Made by a program: the position numbers and the translations under genes. Below, piece after piece: positions 47,945 to 58,342 of a DNA stretch of 64,000 nt. Origin of the DNA: Trebouxia sp. TZW2008 (taxonomy: Eukaryota; Chlorophyta; Trebouxiophyceae; Trebouxiales; Trebouxiaceae). Positions within the stretch are counted from its first letter, which is position 1. Every line of letters begins with the position of its first letter. A model generated the notes under the pieces. That model was not told the origin of the DNA. It ran no database searches and saw only the letters and a program-made list of their open reading frames with translations. The DNA lies in assembly GCA_002118135.1 (NCBI GenBank), contig BDIU01000269.1, positions 1 to 64,000 on the forward strand, read 5' to 3'.

Positions 47945-49279
47945 CGCTGTCGTTGGTGCTGGTGCTGGTCCTGGTGCTGGTGCTGGTGCTGGTGCTGGTG
48001 CTGGTGCTGGTGCAGGGCTCTGCAAGTGCCGAAGCACTGCAGACAAGGCTGCTGAATTCGAGCTGCAGAGTGCCAATTGTTCATTTTGCCGTCTTCTTCT
48101 TCTTCTTGTCCGATCTCTTCTAGTCTTGACTGTTCATCTCTGACTGTAAGGCCAGCATGCGGTGCAGGCCCCTTGTCAGTGCCAGAACGATGGGCACAGG
48201 ATCTAATCTACCAAGGGCCCTTTAGTTGTGACTTCCTCTCCTTCTTCTACTTTTTCTTCTTTCTCTTCTTGCTTCTTCTTGTGCGTATGCTTCTTCTTCT
48301 TCTTCTGTGCATGCTGTCAATTGGGGCTTTTTGCACTGCATGGCCTTCGCCAGTGCCAGAGTGCTGGACAGAGGACCCTGCCAAAGGGCTCTTTCAGGAG
48401 AAGAGGCCGATTGCCTAATCTTCATCATGCCCTTTGTTTCTACTCCCCTTCCTCCTCTTCTTTGCCAATCGCAATCCCTTTGAGCGCTGTGTGCCGATGC
48501 AGGCCCCTTGCCAGTGCCAGAACGATGGGCAGAGGAAGCTGCCAAAGGGCCCTTTCAGCTAGAAGACACAGACCCCACATCTACTGATCAGGTGTTCGTC
48601 TCCCCCCTTATTCTTAACTTTTCACCTCTGACACTGCATTTTGGATACCTTCTGTAAGGACTCTCAAGGTCTGTCTTGCGACTGCACAAAGCAATTCATT
48701 TGTGCTTCTGTATTTGTGAGCAATTTCTTGGCTTTTTAAAATTGAAAGATCCCTGTTTCAAGCCTTTGACTGCTGCACGTCTTGACGGCAGCCAGAAAGT
48801 TGGCTGGACTTGTAATGCGCACAATGCAGCAGCAGCAGTAGACCAGACGTTAGATTACAGCAAAGGTTTTGCCCGGTGTTTGCCTCAATATATGCAGGAC
48901 AAGACATGGTGAGACAAGGCTTGAGCCATACACCGCCAGCACTTCATGCCAGCACTTCGCGCCAGCACATTGAAATGGCATGTTGATGGTTTCCAGCGTC
49001 CTGTTGTCATTACTATTGTGACTCACGGAGGTTACTGAGATCACTGTCATCATGCAGGAAGTTGGCTCGACCAGTAGTGCAGACAATGCAGCAGCAGCCG
49101 ACCCAGATGCTGAGGAAACTGGCAGCGTTGATGAAGAATCTGTTGCGTTAGAACATGATGAGGAAACGTCCATAGGCAGTCAAGACGAGCAGACAGCAGC
49201 ATCGACACATGACGAGGATGAAGCGTCAACTGCTCCAGGGTCTGGACTGATGATGAGTAGTGGGCTCACTAATGCGTGA
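41047..49279 (+). CDS. LPA1: LPA1-type P-loop protein (2-phosphoglycerate kinase-like), 12 exons
   Basis: Exons: 41047-41235, 41474-41576, 42140-42254, 43147-43339, 43752-43868, 44950-45150, 45886-45963, 46315-46434, 47161-47262, 47559-47643, 48503-48591, 49058-49279; 537 residues, in phase to the stop. The N-terminal part has [23 protein letters not shown], typical of LPA1 proteins (written here in one piece only as far as [16 protein letters not shown] matters). The Walker A loop is GTSGTGKST, followed by [20 protein letters not shown] and WASTYQ. The middle part has [13 protein letters not shown] and [15 protein letters not shown], then IRNIRTIQ and [19 protein letters not shown]. The tail is acidic and low-complexity. 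Plant LPA1 affects seed phytate; its archaeal relatives make 2,3-bisphosphoglycerate. Catalysis in algae is not proven. Introns are full of ghost exon copies. Confidence 0.9.
41968..42060 (+). repeat. Ghost copy of LPA1 exon 3 start
   Basis: GCAGGTACAGGTGGGGCTACAG..GGCAGGAGTTTGAGCAGCTGG copies the acceptor and first about 80 nt of exon 42140-42254. After the exon, 42305-42378 copies its 3' end (GGCTTACACAGAGA..AGGAATGCCTGCA), with the donor GT lost. Confidence 0.85.
42393..43115 (+). repeat. Five ghost copies of the LPA1 Walker A exon
   Basis: Upstream of exon 43147-43339 lie partial copies at about 42393-42440, 42490-42640, 42658-42790, 42828-42925 and 42968-43110. The unit is CTGCTGCAGCATTCAGGAGCAG..TGTTGCTGGCTGGCAC..GGCTTGCTGGCTGCCCGC..GGCATCAC. 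The third keeps a complete Walker A codon string (GTSGTGKST). Deletions near the acceptor and loss of the donor shift each copy out of phase. Confidence 0.9.
44060..44114 (+). repeat. Two-hairpin dispersed element, copy 2
   Basis: AGAAAAGAAAAGTCT is followed by hairpin ACGCC GTTA GGCGT (44072-44085) and hairpin GCCTCT..AGAGGC (44094-44112). It lies in LPA1 intron 5. Confidence 0.65.
44205..44870 (+). repeat. Four ghost copies of LPA1 exon 6 start
   Basis: Exon 44950-45150 begins with GGTTACAAAGCACAGAGTGAG..TCCTTGGACCGGCTGATCAGCAGCTG. Decayed copies lie at about 44212-44272, 44415-44485, 44545-44650 and 44753-44865. The fourth has an indel that brings TAG into the reading phase. Spacing is about 130-200 nt, suggesting a tandem unit of exon edge plus intron. 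Confidence 0.9.
45362..45652. repeat. ATAGATATACA-type AT microsatellite
   Basis: A 290-nt run of degenerate ATAGATATACAGATAT units in LPA1 intron 6. Simple-sequence DNA with no coding value. Confidence 0.9.
46555..47125 (+). repeat. Ghost copies of LPA1 exons 8 and 9
   Basis: 46555-46645 repeats the end of exon 46315-46434 (AACACCAATGTGGACCGCAG..GTCCTTGCCTGCT..CAC). 46800-46858 is a weaker copy. 46938-46990, 47012-47062 and 47110-47130 resemble the start of exon 47161-47262 (GCTGGATGA.AGCAGCAG and ACCAAGCA). Confidence 0.8.
47881..48012. repeat. (TTGCTG)n then (CTGGTG)n microsatellite
   Basis: About ten TTGCTG units followed by about nine GGTGCT/CTGGTG units in LPA1 intron 10. Translated on the minus strand this gives a spurious polyglutamine then Gln-His frame. 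Confidence 0.9.
48160..48412 (+). repeat. Two ghost copies of LPA1 exon 11
   Basis: 48164-48222 (GCAGGCCCCTTGTCAGTGCCAGAACGATGGGC) and 48348-48412 (GCCAGTGCCAGAGTGCTGGACAGAGGA..CTGCCAAAGGGC) are copies of exon 48503-48591. The first keeps the acceptor but lacks several codons. The tract between them is TTCTTC-rich. Confidence 0.85.
48783..48885 (+). repeat. Ghost copy of LPA1 exon 12 start
   Basis: CCAGAAAGTTGGCTGGAC..GTAATGCGCACAATGCAGCAGCAGCAG is a decayed copy of the exon 12 start (GAAGTTGGCTCGACCAGTAG), 250 nt upstream. Confidence 0.7.
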
Positions 49280-49284
49280 GCAGA

Positions 49285-49835
49285 GACAGCACATGCCTAT
49301 AGGCAGCAAAGATGGGCTGTCAGCAACATTGAGACATGATGAAAATGAAGCGTCAACCGCTTGAGGGTCTGGACTGATGATGAGTAGCCCTGCTGATGCT
49401 TGATCAGACAGCAAAGTCAACCAATGTTGAGGTTCAATCCAATGCCAGCCAGTCGAGCATACAGGCGTTGACGTATGATGAGGCTGTGTCATTTGATCCA
49501 GGATCTGGACTGATGATGAGTAGTGGCCCTGCTAATGCTTGAGCTCAGTCAGTATATACAAAACGTATTGAGGAATCATTCATTGCCAGTCAAGACGAGC
49601 AGACAGCAGCGATGCCACATGAGCATCCACTGCTCCAGGGTCTGGACTGTGAAGATTAGTGGCCCAGCCAATGTTTGGATCTGGACAGCTCAGCTGCTGC
49701 TTGTGATGAAAAGTCAATTGGCAGCTCAAGTGCGCAGGCGGCAACGCTCAAGTGGGCAGGCGGCAGCGCTGTCAAACAATGAAGATGCATCGTCCACTGC
49801 TCCAGGGTCTGGGCTGGCTGGCCGGAAACGCAGCA
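49285..49835 (+). repeat. Four tandem copies of the LPA1 last-exon end
   Basis: After the stop at 49279, about 110-140 nt units recur (about 49290-49405, 49425-49545, 49570-49670, 49705-49830). They repeat AGGCAG..CAAGACGAGCAGACAGCAG..TCCACTGCTCCAGGGTCTGGACTGATGATGAGTAG with indels and stops. They form either the 3' UTR or downstream spacer. Confidence 0.85.
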
Positions 49836-51035
49836 ACAACTGCTTCAGCATCATTTACAACTGGTGGCTGGAACTCTGCTGAAGCAAGGCATTGGTCCTG
49901 AATCATTTGATGTTATTGGCTCAATATTTGCTGGTGGCATCATCATTGCCATTATGGTCATGCCGTCTTCTACATGCATGCTAGTGAGATTCCATGGCCC
50001 TTGTCAAGTGCAAACAGCAGTCAACTGCTGGTGGCAGGCTAGAGCAGAGTTACAGGCGGTTTTAGGCTAGAGTTTGAGATGTTTCAAAGTATCATTCATT
50101 GATGCAAAACCCCCGCTGCAACAGGATGGAGCTGAGTGATCATTGCTGAGTGTATGTGCAATCAGTAGAGCCTGGTTCAACCTTGAGCAGCAGCCCTTTT
50201 ACCAAGACTGTTGACATGTATTATCAACGTTCTGTTTTTTTCAAGCTGTTGCCACCTGCAGCATAAATGCTTAGCAAGACAAGTTGGCGCATTCAGTTGT
50301 CACTGTGATCAGCAGCTGTTTGATAGCAAGCTTGCTCAGAGCAAGCCACTGCACAATGTATTGTATTGTTAGCTGCTAATTTGCACGGCTTGGTGTCATA
50401 CTTGAAATTTGCGTACAACTTCGCAGCAGCTCTCTGCAACTAGCCTTCCTTTGCTGCATTGTATTGCAAGCAGGTGACATCAAATCTCATATGGCATATT
50501 GCACTGTGAGCGCTAGAGAGCTTGATATTGATAAGAGTCAAAACTAACAGTCAAGCCAGACAACTTTACCTCAGCTCTGTAGTACAGCTGCACAGAACAG
50601 ATGACAGCTTAGGTCAGAGCTCTTTTGTCTCAATGACAATACTGAAAGTCACAGCCCACCAATCAAAGCGACGTTGGTCATGTACAGTTGGCACAAAAAG
50701 TTTGCAAGCGCTTCTTGTACTGACAGCATTGACTTAGCTGAAAGGTGATCTCTCAAAGCAGCGAAGCATTTGGGCTCTCGTGTGTGCAGCTGTAAACCGG
50801 AGCCATACCCAGCCCCTGTCATCAGCTTGCGCTCATGATCATGCACCCACAAAGATCAACAGCAACTTTGTCAACATAGCTGTGTCACTACTCAAGGCCT
50901 GCAGTAGTCATGACAGCTGCACACAGATACCAGCGGTGACTGTCTAGACATGCTGACAATACTGCTGTGACGCTGCTCTTATCATACTACTTGCAGCTGT
51001 GTCCCGATGATACATATCTGAAAGTGACAGCAACA
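49836..51035. other. Intergenic between convergent LPA1 and trehalase
   Basis: No gene is seen. 50885-50960 resembles the end of the trehalase last exon (CTGCAG..GTCATG..AGCTGCA), a further ghost copy past the stop. A frame at 50649-50852 (minus) with GAGYGSGLQL is open but unsupported. Confidence 0.4.
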
Positions 51036-54000
51036 CTATTCTGAGACTGCAGTTGTCATGTTAGCTGCAGCTGGGTTCCAGCCATAAGTGTCTAAGAACG
51101 ATAGCATCACACCATTTGTCCATCCAAAACCAGTCTGCACAGTGTACTCTCCGCCAGCACCAGGGATGCCGGGAGTGATTGCGTCATACTTTTCCACCAT
51201 GTGACCAGTTTCTTGGAACCCCAAGTAGTTTGAATTGAGCCAAATTTGGACTAGCTTTTCCGCTTCTTGCTGTCCCTGATCCCCTCCATAAGTCATCAGG
51301 GCTTCAACCATAATGTCCTGTAAGCAAACGAGAAAATAGATGAGAGCACCTTTCATTTTCTGTTTGTTTGGTGAAGCTTTTCAGCCTCTTGCTGTCCCTG
51401 ATAACTTGCATATGTCATTACAGCTTCACTCATGATGTCCTGTTAGTAAGTAAAGGAAAACATAAGGGCAAATTTCCTTCTTTGATTTCAGCCTCTTGTT
51501 GTCCCTGATTATCATGCACATGTCGTTACAGCTTCAGTCATGGTGTCCTGCTCAGGAAAGCTCAGCACAACAGGACACAGACAGAATGTGTATCAAAGTT
51601 GCAAAACAATGTACAACAGGAATGCATGCCAGAATCTCACATCAACAGGACAATACTAAGAGGATCAGAGAGCGCCAGGCTACCTTTGCTCCCAAAAGCT
51701 GAAAACCCAGCAACTTACACTATGCTTTTCTTTTCTGTAACATGACAGACTTGCCCGTAATGCGGTAAGTACAACTGTTGAGAGCTGTTACAGGGTGAGA
51801 TAACAATGCCTGCCAGCTGATTCAAGCATGTTGTTTCTGTTTTGCTTTGGTTCACAGACTTGCCTGCAGAGGTGCCCAACAATTGGGAAGATCCCTCTGT
51901 TGTGAGCTGTCACAGGTGGCAATAGCAATGCCTGCTAAATAGGTCAGTGCAATGCTTTTGGTTGACATTCACTTGATTTGATTTGGATTTCTTCTTTTCC
52001 GCAGCAAACTTGCCTGTGTTGGCGCCCAACAATTTGGAAAGTCCCACTGTTGAGAGCTGTTGCATGGGGAGATAGCAACGCCTGCTCACATGAATGACCC
52101 ATATCTTTCTGTTGACATTCTTTTAATTTGTTTTGGTTTGTTTTCGTTTTTGTAGCAAACTTGCCTGTAATGGCGCCCAACAATTGGGAAAATCCCACTG
52201 TTGTGAGCTGTTGTAAGTGGAGGTAGCAATGCCTGCCGGTTGAATCAAGCCTGACTGGAAGAATGATTGTGTAACAGTCTCGGCTTGAGCGCTCCCCGCG
52301 TCGGCAATCCCAACCCACAATGGGATGTACTGCGACACATAGCTGATGCTATTGTTGTGCTGGCTTGCTGTCACTGGGCTCTGTGTTGTGTCTGCCATGA
52401 TTAGGTCAAACCACCTTCCTGTGACAATGCAGCAAACATGTCAGCGTGAGAAGCGATTGGATGTATTGCAACACATAGCTGATGCTGTTGTTGTGCTGGC
52501 TTGCTGTGACTGGGCTTTGTGTCGTGTCTGCAATGATCAGGTCAAACCATCCTCCTGTGACAACACAGCAAGCATGTCAGCTCAGCACAAATGTCAACGC
52601 AGCATAGGACAAAAAACAATGAATTGAGACAGCACAGCCAATGCTGTTTTTGGGCTGGCTGGCTGGCTGGCTAGCTGGCTGGCTGGCTGGCTGGCTTTGA
52701 CTGAGCTTTGTGTTATGTCTGCAATCATCAAGTCAAACCATCTTCCATCTGCCTGTAACAAAACTGTACACAAATCAGGTCAGTAAGCAGGTCAATGTGG
52801 CAAAAAAAACGCTGTGCTGTATTGCAATGCATCCGTGCCATAGCATAGATAAGCACAATCCCCTATTGCCAAGCGTCAGATATGGTGTAATTTGTACAAT
52901 TTATGAGCTACGGTATGTCTGCTGAATTCGCATGGAACTGGATTGAATGACTTCAGTTTACAAAATATGTGACTTCTCATGAGAAACAAAAAAGCAAATT
53001 GCCAATATCTCACCTGCTGTTTCATTGTACATCAGTGTGTTGATGGCCTCTTTCCTAGCTGCCGCGTAGCTTCTGAAGCTGCCTGCTAGGCTAGAATTCC
53101 CCATCTGATCAGCCAAATCTGCCACATTTGATTCCATTTGGTACAGGAAGGCATTGAGATCAGCCGGGATGATCTTGGTGGTTTGGATGGTTGTGATGTT
53201 GTCTGGGTTACTGAACCACCGAGATGAAAAATCCATTCCAGATTCTGCTCCAGATGCTAGGTTGTGCCACAGATTTGTCTGGTCAGGCTGTGACATCCCT
53301 TGTGCATTCATATAGTCTTCCCTGCATCATACAGTAAATTCTCTTTGAAAGGACACTCAATGTAAAGACAAATTCAAATGAATTTAAATGTATATTGAAC
53401 ATTTGACGTTTGAACATTGCAAACAGACGTACTGCAAGGATCAAATGCAGACATGCTGTGAAGGAAAAGAGGCTCACAGGTATGACTCTGGGCGTGGCGC
53501 AAACCAGTTTGCATAGTATCGGGAAAGGTTGTAATCCCCGCCAGCAGTGGCCACCGTCACCTGCTTGGGGGCAGCTGTCCAGTAGCTGTGCTCTGAAACC
53601 AGGAGGGGCAGGGCATAAGCCAGGAAGTCATCATCTTGTGTTGCTTCGTAAATGGCAAGCACCATGTTGCTCAGCATAGGCGGCTGACTGCACAAACAGC
53701 CAATGAGTCAGCACTTTCTGGAGACGTAAAGACCTCGATTGTCCTGACAAACGTCAAGCACTCAAATGTCTGGCACCGTCAGCAGCATGACCAAGAGTCT
53801 CATGCATGTTAAGAGTCACAATCTGTGAGCGCCTGCAGGGGACCCCAAGAACCTGCAAGATGAACACATAGAAGTCACTTCCTACTGGCACCGTTTGGAA
53901 CATGGCCGTGAGTCTTATGCATTTGTAAGCTGACACTTGTGAGCGCCTACAGGCTCTTTGTACACTCCTAAAAAAGAAAAGTCAACACATGCAAGAAAGC

Positions 54001-57000
54001 ACGTTCTACCAAGGTAGTAGACTCTGGCACCGTTTGGAACATGGCCATGAGTCCTATGCATTTGTAATCTGACACTTGTGAGCGCCTGCAGCCTCTTTCT
54101 ACACTCCTAAAAAAAGTAAAGTCAACACATGCCAGAAATCACCTTCTGTTGAGGTAGTACACCCTGGCACCGTTTGGAACATGGCCATAGGTCTCCACCA
54201 GAGAAAGAAGATTTCTGACTTCACTTGTGGCAGTGTCAGTCATGCCACTGACCAACAGACCCTTGACCACCCAGTAGCTGTCCCAGTAGTACAGCTCTCT
54301 GAATCTGTCTCCTGGCACTGCAGTGATTCCTGGTAGTGGCAGCAGGCTGTGCAGCTGTGGCTGAGTCAAGACGCTGTCATTCACCTGCAGGTAGAACATG
54401 ACTGGTTGCATGCTTCAGTTAATGTGTGTTTCTGATTGCTGCAAACAGACCCTGGACCTTTAAGCAGCTGCCTCAGCAGTACAGCTCTATCTCCTGACAA
54501 AGAATGTGCATCTGCGGCTCAGTCATCACTGCGTGATGTTTCTGAACAAGGCCACCTCATGGGAACAAACAGAGTCATGACATCCAGGCGGAACTCATGA
54601 CAAAGGTCTCCGCAAGTCATCGACAGCCAAAGCTCGTTCCTGAATAGCAGGGTCAGTTTATTGGGTTGAACGGGCTTGGGTTTTAGGGTTTGTTGTTGCT
54701 CACGGCTAGGAACTGAAAATTCAGCATCAAGTCATTTTGAAGACTTGCATGCCTCAAAATACAGGTCTTGCCATAGATCTTTGACAGCCAAGGCCCGTCG
54801 CTGAACAGCAGAATCAGTGCATTGGGGACAATGTGATCAGCGTCGCATATGGCCAGGGCTCAGAAAACAGCAAAAACGCAAAAGTCTTACGTACCTGACG
54901 ACATAAGTCTTGCCACAGATCAACATTTACAGCCAAAGCCCATTGTCTGATGTCAGGATCTGTCACGTTGGGCTGGATGCAATTGGTGTTGCGCATGGCT
55001 AAAGCTGAGGAAACAGCATCAAGTCATTCTGAAGAGTTGCATACCTCGCGATAAGTGTTGCCATAGATCATTGACAGCCAAGGCCCATTGCTGAACAGCA
55101 GGGTCAGAATACTGAAGTGAATATGGTCAGATTTACAAATGGTCATGGCTCAGAAAACAGCAAAAACGCAAAAGACTTACACACCTCATGACATGGATCT
55201 TGCAGCAGATTATCGACAGCCAAAGCCTACTGTCTGATGGCAGGATCTGTCACACTGGGCTGGATGCGTTTAGGAATGCACATTGCTAGGGCTGAGGAAA
55301 CTACATCAAGTCATTCTGCATACTTGCATACCTCACGACACAAGTCTTGCCACAGATCATTAACAGCCAAAGCCCATTGTCTGATGGCGGGATCTGTCAC
55401 ATTGGGTAGAAAATCCTCAGGCTCTGAAGAGAAGTCATCTGGCACAGCGTTTTCAAAATCGCTTCCCGCTGTTCCAAAATTGGCGGCAAGGAAGGCCTGT
55501 AGGGTCTGGTTGGCAGGAAACCCATTGGCCTCTTTTGGCAACGCATTGAAGCTAGCGTTGACCACAGCTGGGTCAAACAGCAAGGGCAAATCTCTACACA
55601 GCGCATTCCTGTTTGCATTGTGATATCTGTACACGGCGGAACAAAGACCAAATTTGGCATCAAAGACAGCGTTGGCCACAGCTGGATGAAACAGCAGGGG
55701 CAGATGCCTGCGTAACGCAGTCTTGTTTGTACTGTGGATCTTCTACACAGCAAATTACACACCAACTTTGGCATTGAAGCTGGCGTTGGCCACAGCTGGA
55801 TCAAACAGCAGGGGCAGATCTCTGGTCAGGAGCTGCTTTTTACTGTGAAACAAAGAAACCATCAAGACACATGTGGATAAACAACAACAGGAAGCAGGAA
55901 TGGAACAAATAAAGGAACTGAAAGAACAAAAAGGGAAGGAAAGACAGGACATACATGAAAGGGAATGAAAGAGAGGTTTACGATGTTTGGCAGCGTGATG
56001 GAACACAGCATATCAAAGGCCAACTGTGTGATGCATGCATTACAAACTGGCTGTTATTGACGGCAATCAGTTCTAATTGACAACAGCATGACACCTGTTG
56101 AAGCATGCGCATTCTGCTTGATAGCGTACAGGCAGGCCATAAGGGCTTTTGCATTTGCACACAGTATACATAGGTACATCCAATAAGCCTTAACGAAAAC
56201 TTGCATTTTTGCATGCAGCATGGCAGAACTGGCTGTGCTACCATTTCGAACTTCTTGCTTCTGTGCATCACAATGGACACGAGGTTTTAGAATGTTAACA
56301 GCGTAGCAAACTTGCGCTAAACAGGTGCTGAGTGCAGACACAGGTCATACAGGGATCGGACGAACTCACACAAAAGTCTTGGAATCGTTGAAGACAGCCA
56401 AAATTTCTACGGCCTGCTGCAGAGGCCCAGAGGTCCATATTGTGTCGCTGCCGTTGATGCTGCAACGACAACATGCAGGTCAGCATAATCTGTATCGTCA
56501 CTGGCAACGATGCTGCTGTGAGCAGATGCGACAGAGCATTGCCTACATGCCTGCTGTGCGCTAACATGACTGTGCGATGTGTCTTGCAGGCGCACGGCCA
56601 AAATGCAGCAGGTTCGACCATGGTTCAACAATGATGCGAGAAGACACGAATGATAGACGACGAACGCAGCGACCAAAGGGCCGGGCGGGGCGTAGCGCGC
56701 AGAGGGCCAAAGCAACAAGTATCCGAGCGAAACAAGCATATGCTTGTCAAGCGCTGCTCATGCAGTGAGACAGGTCCCAGCAATCTTTGTTATCATATTT
56801 GGCCCTGATACTAGACCGACAAGCTGCATTGCCTTCGGAGGCTTTGCAGTTCTTTGCACAGTGGCGTAAGACTGCCGATATTGCGACAACTCGGCTTCGT
56901 ATGAATACACGTGTTGAATGCATCCCTGAGCTGTAGTCACCTTGGTTGCGCCAGCACAACCGACGCCGGTAGCAGCAAACAGGCACTGCAGATCCAGAAG

Positions 57001-57014
57001 TGCTGCCACTTCAT
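51036..57014 (-). CDS. Secreted GH37 trehalase, 8 exons
   Basis: An alpha,alpha-trehalase that would split trehalose into two glucoses outside the cell. Exons: 56941-57014, 56370-56459, 55332-55593, 54143-54384, 53478-53687, 53014-53321, 52165-52418, 51036-51317; 573 residues, all in phase. The start (ATG at 57014) gives a clear signal peptide, MKWQHFWICSACLLLPASVV. Family landmarks are SGPLQQAVEILAVFNDSKTF, DLPLLFDP, PGDRFRELYYWDSYW, SQPPML, GAESGMDFSSRW, QQWDFPNCWAPLQ, HMVEKYDA and QTGFGWTNGV. Three family-invariant positions differ: Gly to Asp in PGGRF, Trp to Met in GAESGWDF, and Gly to Cys in DFPNGWAP. The intron after 52165 has a GC donor (CAG then GCAAGT). Introns are packed with ghost exon edges. 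Confidence 0.92.
51370..52108 (-). repeat. Ghost copies of trehalase exons 7 (donor end) and 8 (acceptor end)
   Basis: 51372-51442 and 51485-51552 copy the start of exon 51036-51317 (plus strand CAGCCTCTTG.TGTCCCTGAT..CATGATGTCCTG). 51738-51832, 51856-51936 and 51998-52105 copy the donor end of exon 52165-52418 (ACTTGCCTG..GGCGCCCAACAATT..GAGCTGT). All lie in the last intron. Confidence 0.88.
52440..52765 (-). repeat. Two ghost copies of trehalase exon 7 start
   Basis: 52462-52565 is nearly identical to the first part of exon 52165-52418 (TGTTGTGCTGGCTTGCTGT..GGTCAAACCA), including the acceptor. 52640-52758 is a second copy into which a (GGCT)n run (52656-52698) has expanded. Confidence 0.9.
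53760..54130 (-). repeat. Three ghost copies of trehalase exon 4 donor end
   Basis: The unit CTGGCACCGTTTGGAACATGGCC..GAGTC..ATGCAT recurs at about 53772-53840, 53883-53955 and 54025-54095. It derives from the donor side of exon 54143-54384, together with 50-60 nt of intron. Confidence 0.88.
54590..55275 (-). repeat. Five ghost copies of trehalase exon 3 donor end
   Basis: Plus-strand unit CTTGCCA.AGATC.TTGACAGCCAA.GCCC.TTG.CTGA..GCAG.ATC at about 54590-54655, 54765-54830, 54893-54985, 55045-55110 and 55188-55275. All copy the donor edge of exon 55332-55593. Copy four lies within 90 nt of copy five; spacing is 120-170 nt. Confidence 0.9.
55670..55845 (-). repeat. Two ghost copies of trehalase exon 3 acceptor end
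   Basis: GTTGG.CACAGCTGGATGAAACAGCAGGGGCAGAT at about 55670-55738 and again at 55788-55845 copy the start of exon 55332-55593. The second has lost the TAG acceptor. Confidence 0.88.
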
Positions 57015-58342
57015 GGCACAGGTTGATTCGCGCGTGACGGGCTGCGGTCAGTCAGGGCAATCTCCTGCAGTAATGCTCTTCTGCCCGCACCTCCCTTCCG
57101 TGTATCAGAGCGACGTTGTGACTTTCCGCACAGAGTGAATCTTGAGCTGCAATTGCTGATCTGGATCGTGAAGAATCGTGCGCATTAGGTGAGTTTTACT
57201 AATTGCGCTATCCACAAAACCACAAATTATCCGACTTCATGCCAGACTGCATGCTGAAGGGTCAGCTTGTCTGCTGAAAGTCTTGCCTAGTTTGTTCAAC
57301 GCGGACGTCTACTCCGCTGATGCCAATCCATCACTGTCAGACCAGCTAGGACAGATTGCTTGACCAACGACGCGATGTCACAGCCAACAGCAGCTGCAGC
57401 ATGGACTCAACAGTAAAACTATGCCAAGCTAGCTGTGGCTTGAACAGCTATAGTGAAGCTATTCATGCCATGGTGATGGGTCTGCAGCACACAAATTGTT
57501 GAACAACACATTGCAAAGACCATATGTGAATTGCATGCTGCAAGTTTTGGTACGCTGCAATAAAACACCGTGCCATACCAATATGATGCTGCATCATGAT
57601 CAGCTCAGGCTGCTGTAGGACTGTCGCTGAAGCATGACGTGCTCAGGAATCAAGTTTCAGGGATCAGGGTCAAGTTGGCTAAATCATTGCTGTACAACAT
57701 GTTGAGGCATTTGGTATACCTTCAGCACACCTTTTGCACAGTCTGTAGAAGTTGCGTCATTTTCTTTGACAGCAAATCCCAAGGGTAAAGGAGTGCAAGC
57801 TGGCATAGTGACAAGAATGCCATCAAATTCACACTCAAACTTTGCAGAAAGCCACAGCCACTGTGGCGTCAGAGGACCTGCTCATGTTGCAAAACTTGTT
57901 TGTGTGAAACCGCTAGCAAAATCAGCTAAAGCCAGAAAAGAAGCCAACTCTGCAGCTCGAACTGCAGCTGTGAGCTGTGGTGCCCTGCTTGAGCTGAGCA
58001 GCCAGCACCTTTGTCAATTACACGTCCAGCAGAGTATTGTCAGCTGAGCTCTTGCCAAAGGATCTGGCATGACGACGGGATATTGCATTGGCATGCTGCA
58101 GAATAAGTTGGCTTGGTCGTCCCAGAGACAAATGACAAGGCTGTGGGTGATCAGTTGGGTGTACCAAATGAATGCTGGCTGGAGGCTGTGATGACAAGAA
58201 CAGAGTGAACAGTTCCGCACAACTGCCAGCTGGGTGAGGCCCCAGGCCTGTCTTGGGTCTAGTCAAGCTGGCTGGTGTTGAGTACTAGGCTAAGTGGTGT
58301 CGCATGGTCAACCCCTGACGACCACACGTGACAAGTATGCTG
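57015..58342. other. Intergenic, no gene recognised
   Basis: This is the trehalase promoter side and the 3' flank of the CBS gene. The frame at 57766-58047 on plus is open but matches no family and has no exon partners. Confidence 0.4.

Noticed and set aside
47803..48084. Polyglutamine protein on the minus strand
   Set aside because: It is a translated (TTGCTG)n/(CTGGTG)n microsatellite inside an intron of the plus-strand LPA1 gene.
50649..50852. Minus-strand frame with GAGYGSGLQL
   Set aside because: No recognised family; sits downstream of the trehalase stop and may include ghost exon remains.
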